Part shown: positions 27,701 through 28,577 of the stretch, piece by piece
How the letters are laid out: every line of letters begins with the position of its first letter
How positions within the stretch are numbered: position 1 is the first letter of the stretch
Assembly (NCBI GenBank): GCA_900769975.1
Contig: CAAGIR010000163.1
Span: forward strand, 1-28,577
DNA length: 28,577 bases
Direction: 5' to 3'
From: Spirochaetia bacterium
Lineage (GTDB): Bacteria; Spirochaetota; Spirochaetia; Treponematales; Treponemataceae
The notes under the pieces: model-generated
Told to the model about the DNA's origin: nothing
What the model saw: only the letters and a program-made list of their open reading frames with translations
The model's database searches: none
Translations under genes and position numbers: made by a program

Positions 27701-28030
27701 ACTCAGAATTGGGAAGTTACCTATTTGCCAACATCAAGCATAGTTCCAAAAGACCACATAAATGTAGGTTTATGGAAAAATGCTGAGGATGGTCAAATTG
27801 TAGACAGTATGATTGCAGGTTCTACTGGAACTAATAGTTTTACTCAGTGGCAGAAAGAGTATGGAACGGATAAAAATAATAGTCTTGTTACGAAAGGAAC
27901 TGGTGATGCTAATAATACTAATGGTGGTTATTGGGGATATAAATTTGCAAATGGTACAAAAAATCCAATGGTAGCTTACCAAGTAGGCTCTGGTGTAAGC
28001 AGCACCATAGAAACCGCCCAAATGAAGTAG
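15779..28030 (+). CDS. Giant Ig-like-repeat lipoprotein, predicted cell-surface protein
   Basis: A 4083-residue protein starting MKKLFNLLQFIVFTLFITLF with a lipobox FFSC (Cys24) of the relaxed spirochaete type, so it is probably a lipid-anchored envelope protein. From residue 31 linker motifs such as VDTEPPRLEI, IDNTPPVIVL, VDTVPPTITP, LDNTAPTLKI and YDYKKPEVTI recur, mostly every 100-130 residues to about 3200, giving roughly two dozen Ig-like beta-sandwich units. An EF-hand-like loop DYNGNGIEDDNE lies at about 2991. A TIG-like unit (about 3440-3540, VDIYGFNLTGGTLYD) is followed by a propeller-like C-terminus (about 3590-4083) with phrases such as GGIHIAAYDQ and LKYAYK. I start at the ATG 15779 because of AGAGAGG and the signal peptide; an in-frame TTG at 15746 adds 11 unneeded residues. 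An adhesive or structural role is likely. Adenine-rich codons set it apart from its neighbours. Confidence 0.88.
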   Translation: MKKLFNLLQFIVFTLFITLFFSCEIGLGAAVDTEPPRLEISTPKPDAVIRGDFKIGGNWSDDGTIESVVVTMKRTDGLGTSLEFAAEYKEGENDNLNVWSCLINPIATSSQLLDGNYIAQVDITDAGKHTTTKTVQFTIDNTPPVIVLQRPSTKADATQPDSYGQKFTLEGQAADDNSISQIELQVFSDKECTNLIHTVPLTNVPNSINLDVAEFAENVENVYSQIYGSTTKDGEKGFFCKIVAYDGAAYYPSDGNQTPEDLKGNSTDIYYLYEDIATSILSTTKLPEVYHILSGVYDLSSDSSRSTAVSSNTVKDNLAKNQLKVGSFTLNPENNPTFTVAGKEPLVRNEEGTIAFTGGDYDITNGSQIIMEVTPGLDSIPLDGNSLKIYFIECDDSGKAKSDATKVYPSTEVKKSGTTYKFTVSIAKVDGLIIGKNYLCGVEGYDEKKNSVVSSDNRGYGFHFTTSGAAPGLTISKPEEGSVTLSKGKTLLIEGSTTVEAGAPVITIVDNKETKKTITFTESQATEDEDKKLVYKFSAEIPFEGASAYHELDIISDIEGIKTTRTKTVSYDCDAPVIKINAVSPIVEKSDENGQSDGKKYLNGEVQITFSLTDDFSFIDTTTNKPYFELWQNGAKKYTGSFTSTNSTVAETVKVDTKKLTDKADLEIKVFAWDRAGNKSEYSSAEDGIVYSIDQSTDKPIITPKSNINFALNSVDAINDTKNNSANANKISAGSTVSFVITDDDGIEYIEVNLLSKDENGETVRKLVSRYPETGSANEVQTPFSFNLPTDPDFYSYSISVKDIISDNADSNNSISYNFMIKATSPAPTIELQSTEDENNNNYDNKQDGYIKDGAYKNTITIKSTEYPFILCRKDSSTAEYVNIKEEITGSGSEITFIDTVSPEKTTTYYYQVIDTNGQKSNEKTIECKVDTVPPTITPGSLPGNQDTRVKQFTFSGTAEDSDSGVKQVEIYFANEDKTFSKCVTAGGTVNWYYTLTYLDESLKDIFGTNYGEKFIKFKVTDNVGLITETEPQKFYYDTEDPKVSITHYIIGNEEKEYKQGVSLKLGKKFGLKGTVSDDWGIQSIKIVQEPNNENKNIEVEIGNNVWEVTELPLNSNNGTDVVTVDYVYVITVIDNANNRVYTTINAHIDTTPPNIELDPIGVNCYVNSSTKKFTGEVTDDDSTVTEITLLDQDEEIVKGPETLTLNQNSQFEWTVYDIQDGKYKIKVHAEDDCQNEYTKESDVFTVDATIPSTTISTSTSIYNKEGVIDVGVINEGNTYYTKESKISLSGIITEKNLQSISVNGTAVSVLEDNTWKTEIDINDENVQTYTIQLIDKAGNQSVYNFYLAKDISAPVLSVTNPTSSSNIINGISVSGIVTDSGIGVKSVKYELYELTKGEDGTEKETGIKREETGVTGQFTFNKETPESIVEGNYRIKVSASDLLDNTEEQSIDFSNDKTGPDLTDPTIVTPVIKEGATIDETSNTYTVYGTRELEISVKAVDAISEVQSVKAETGGKTTYLTYNTTKGVYEGTVSLQSEKGTISIIAQDKFSNTTSTLLNNIYIDEKAPDLTINSVVEITNKTFTISGMVEDAILLASTDAIKITDTNDKDSVNKKEYFVSPETNGEWKLELTPNESSGVKDGKHTFTVEAKDAAGNKTTNTVTVTTDVTAPTWKVLIDSSNKSHTVPYISSKIAYEEKEGETVLKTYYKSNSINIAAKAVDETSGVKQIIYQLDNDVKQNVDNANFTIENIEDGEHNLTIWAEDEAGNTTAPTSIQFYIDTKSPLKPELLSIDLESDGAEFEGYKNESKSKLVNGKNDVTFVLKVQDASSKTQESDTEYRSGIKTVEVVKIASNSQTGISGNEKIDQPGQYEITIPKDKLATGSVSVRITDNVGNTYEGTVFNLQLDNTAPTLKITSPADGSTVNKTITISGATTDNNAVADTVVTVKKDGNSVRTETFTAVDDSNELSWTLDLDTFVDNITTSAEKVYLSITVSATDKAGNTASEPRIITVDQDSDRPKISFNNVTLGDSMSSSDSNYIWLKNTTVLYGTVEDDDGISSMEISKNGTEWKDVTLNTAKTSWSFDVKNFIASGTDEEKESQANSAYTIYFKVKDSKEKEFISKVSSDLDSIYLVDGDNKYGTIDSSSAKPDSVLYVKVDTLAPEVVLTGARIGDTGDFSTSYSNMTLGGSQRTMEFKLTAKDGNGIETITGTAEFDGASITLSSPVVKAYKSGDSGDEETSVGASDVDYYIVSFTVDLENKQNGLNDKDGRISLKFTGKDKAGNSSAQTATINYDYKKPEVTITSPKDSSWVSGIVTAYGTIDSTATMYYALSPSKTITPAEADSVSSGGNLTGQAESGTGDSHNVTSWSGTNPETGVTEGGTIDVTPKYSQIKGNGVQWFVYFDNQPSTDLATHDVEFKKYLTNYGITTEEAISKKEFTTIVNLYLWIKSIDEAGNIKETSFPISIDPQGDAPQVTISYPAKDGETLGGAVTLLGTASDTLGTNVGIKNVWVQIISGTDATSATLTKDDVNLWIEKGYSVYTDIKNSTPTPVTDKIGDTAKPADYYIQATVSGTSWSLKINGNGEFSPSEGQTKNIAYRIYAQDNDNNLSKVQTQYCIFDADNPILSDLYLRQYSDNENGTGTIKASRPYEDDMWIKGDWWLCGTVKDTQGIASLTVDGVSQNPTGTANQEETFKYKISTTGTDAGNKKIMIEATDKATGTTHTTTKVCSINFDNKAPVSNAPVINANRIQNANGFFTFSAEVKEDAIGGSAQSGFKYLAFYFTRGDNVVYDIMRPKAYGKSAVDKSNTTNFSTEDGLIWKKLSVTRSSDNLAVITLNSADDNVHTGGLCKIGGSIYMIKNASGTTIELDGSPEMPASGTSQEALFAIANVVNNNIESGNGTKSTSDDYYGYFNSISNDDGDHMVESVLKTGTTWKWEANINSRNIPDGEVTLHYVAFDAAGNCSPNEISGLQIANNAPRLASLKVWTDYNGNGIEDDNEHATKYYSKKTVVIGGKSQTKSQDLTSDLLLSGNDKDEANGGSAFMTIKAATKLIPELVGGNGDLYYTYKIKNNKEVDWSGITPSDGSFAKGNDDGIDDEAGNGGYYVVDDENTAYISGTIYDGTTTDKNPIVITTTMLEELNNNTGNDDPTWFEYTIYDSTEGCTNWTNSDYTKGRLSAKFKVALNVQYNDEVAPKVAVRPFYWNSKAEKSVDWDSKTDNSVVWDSNSGKPLGHIELEGDLTDKIKNDFGDDPKVSGKIKIEGYAFDNIKLKELYVTFAGHKDIGSKVLAAAYTTSGNTTSWEKSNATGIGDTWDFEAKDVFNNSEGHLVYWTLTVDTQSVSSDTSVARLDQKVTVVAKDERGKKGTTTGGLESATIGTAASQKMLWKDVKSSAGAAAMFYTDEACTKKADSTTKDDTKVYLKEKWDYKMDIVPYVTGVKTSLSDLDANNPSIYNRTALGHYAVNSTETVDIYGFNLTGGTLYDSASTSVILETVNTNASENAYGLSGALYFSVSASTLKSGNIEIKVNEIPTLNNINKSEAKGTYSDSDTKYENHYNRTPNGLNNNLLEDDVIFDVWEFDSDAAGPISGQVRQPIMKISPATGMIQFAFANGPLYFSMGGGNYLDDTTSHDFWSQSYDMFTSIGFTVDDLGYTYGVCSGGDINSSSADVFVLHSSRFPNPSNNRKTHGNMANISGLGLEQIAQNGDKNKQGGNIFLKERIMSPSLGTTVNTSTKSTNLYLAYFDNINSEIRFKSGSTSNIDHNTTTTTEFGMFKDKYKNNGNIAPGQYNIDDVNVVKSDVTAEYLSLGVIPASVAKKSSDVVVLVWYEGTTLHYAYNETPLQTGTVGGSVTKNIGDWKITQLNLGSYVGQYCKVAIDKKGGIHIAAYDQMKGDLKYAYKSDYKTETWQTCTVDSYGIIGSEISLEVAMDGSGKPIPYISYYADSAVRPKLAYLVKPGKGEEIPDGASEDYFTQNWEVTYLPTSSIVPKDHINVGLWKNAEDGQIVDSMIAGSTGTNSFTQWQKEYGTDKNNSLVTKGTGDANNTNGGYWGYKFANGTKNPMVAYQVGSGVSSTIETAQMK

Positions 28031-28042
28031 CAAAAGCACAGC

Positions 28043-28086
28043 CCCAAGTGTAGTCCCAGAACTTACTTCGGGAAACTACACTTGGG
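28043..28086 (+). terminator. Strong hairpin after the giant lipoprotein gene
   Basis: CCCAAGTGTAGT and ACTACACTTGGG pair perfectly over 12 bp. Inside, CCC/GGG and GAA/TTC extend the stem with small bulges. It starts 13 bases after the stop codon. Only three Ts follow, so it may be a bidirectional or processing hairpin rather than a classic intrinsic terminator. A second inverted repeat CACCGC/GCGGTG (28106-28130) follows. Confidence 0.55.
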
Positions 28087-28169
28087 TTTGTGCGATAGCT
28101 TTCTGCACCGCGGAACACCCAAGTGCGGTGTCGAATGTGGTGGGCTATGCTGGGAAGGGTGACCTGGCA

Positions 28170-28379
28170 TTACTGCAAGTCAATTCTGGCAGCAATCTTT
28201 TGAACCTGCTCCACAGAAAAGCCAGAGATTTCAGCGATTTCGCCGATAGCAAGCCGTCCGTTCTTCAGAAGATTCAAAACAACCTCACGTTTGCCCTCTT
28301 TCAAACCTTCGATTACGCCAGCACGATGTCCTTTTTTAATGCCCTTTTCTATGCCTTCGCGTTCGCGTTCGTGTATCCG
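28170..28379 (-). pseudogene. 3' remnant of an Rpn-type (PD-(D/E)XK nuclease/transposase-like) gene
   Basis: The minus strand is open for 69 codons and reads RIHERERE, then GIEKGIKKGHRAGVIEGLKE, KREVVLNLL and GEIAEISGFSVEQVQKIAAR before a stop at 28170-28172. The ERE-GIEKG-like basic repeats followed by a small helix-turn-helix-like tail are typical of the C-termini of Rpn family recombination-promoting nucleases (often annotated as putative transposases) that are abundant in Treponema genomes. Upstream the frame is closed by stops (28380-28382 and earlier), and no nuclease domain lies in the remaining 200 bases, so only the tail survives. It abuts the IS66 fragment, suggesting that insertion or deletion removed the rest. 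Confidence 0.7.
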
Positions 28380-28395
28380 TCAATTCTAGCCTAAG

Positions 28396-28577
28396 TTATT
28401 CCAGCCACTCACCGCGCATCTTAAATGGGGTGATTTCAATGTTCCATGGTAAAAGTTGCTGCCAGTCCTGTTCGGTTTGGGCGTAAGGAGCCTTTTCAAA
28501 AAGGCAGCGAAGGTAATCTTGTGGATTTATGTTATTGGCTTTTGCAGTTTCAATCAGGGTAAAAATAAAGCAGGTAC
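28396..28577 (-). CDS. IS66-family transposase, C-terminus (partial)
   Basis: The minus strand from the window edge reads TCFIFTLIETAKANNINPQD, then YLRCLFEKAPYA and DWQQLLPWNIE, ending GEWLE and a stop at 28396-28398. Small LIETAK-N-I-NP-YL-LFE and LLPWN motifs are the hallmark of the IS66 transposase (TnpC) C-terminal domain. Fifty-nine residues are visible; the DDE catalytic core would lie beyond the right edge. Only about 15-25 bases separate the stop from the Rpn-like remnant, less than the usual distance to an IS66 inverted repeat, so the element may itself be truncated at this end. Confidence 0.85.
   Translation of the reverse strand, partial: TCFIFTLIETAKANNINPQDYLRCLFEKAPYAQTEQDWQQLLPWNIEITPFKMRGEWLE

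Noticed and set aside
15779..28030. Possible CRISPR array or exact tandem DNA repeats inside the giant gene
   Set aside because: The similarity between units is at the level of protein linker motifs; I see no exact, regularly spaced DNA repeats.
28128..28394. Plus-strand 88-codon frame at the right end
   Set aside because: It is antisense to the Rpn-type remnant, whose minus-strand reading gives a recognisable tail.

Overview
The window looks like a chromosomal segment of a low-to-moderate GC spirochaete, most likely a Treponema. I infer this from a giant lipoprotein with a relaxed spirochaete-type lipobox followed by CEIGLGAAVD, the mix of IS3, IS66 and Rpn-type remnants, and the style of the intergenic repeats. 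No rRNA or marker gene is present to prove the genus.

Layout. (1) 1-119: the left end of an IS3-family element on the minus strand, with the start of its orfA. It is inserted into, and has removed the 5' end of, an unrecognised coiled-coil protein gene (120-745). (2) 812-2911: a receiver/GGDEF/EAL/PAS-like signalling protein. Its EAL phosphodiesterase site is complete, but its receiver and cyclase sites are degenerate. (3) 3331-4401: mannose-1-phosphate guanylyltransferase, convergent with a small hypothetical gene (4429-4788, minus). (4) 5201-7141: glutamine-dependent NAD+ synthase. (5) 7526-13745: glutamate synthase large and small subunits. (6) 13828-15186: amidophosphoribosyltransferase PurF. 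(7) 15779-28030: one 4083-residue lipoprotein built from about two dozen Ig-like units, a TIG-like unit and a propeller-like C-terminus. (8) 28043-28577: a terminator hairpin, a broken Rpn-type gene and the C-terminus of an IS66 transposase, the last two on the minus strand.

The metabolic block is centred on glutamine nitrogen. NadE, GltB and PurF are all glutamine amidotransferases, and GltBD makes the glutamate. The gltB leader carries a strong sigma70-type promoter followed almost at once by an intrinsic-terminator hairpin, which suggests attenuation.

The most unusual signal is non-coding. A structured repeat of 120-200 bp occurs three times (3105-3223, 4953-5156, 7204-7330), each time in the same orientation just upstream of a gene (manC, nadE, gltB). 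The copies share a closing stem (GTCGCC/GGCGAC) and a chain of small internal hairpins. The arms of one hairpin differ between copies but still pair, which suggests the fold is selected. An element of similar architecture lies on the minus strand downstream of purF. Base composition on the + strand also changes sharply, from G/T-rich up to about 12 kb to A-rich in the giant lipoprotein gene.
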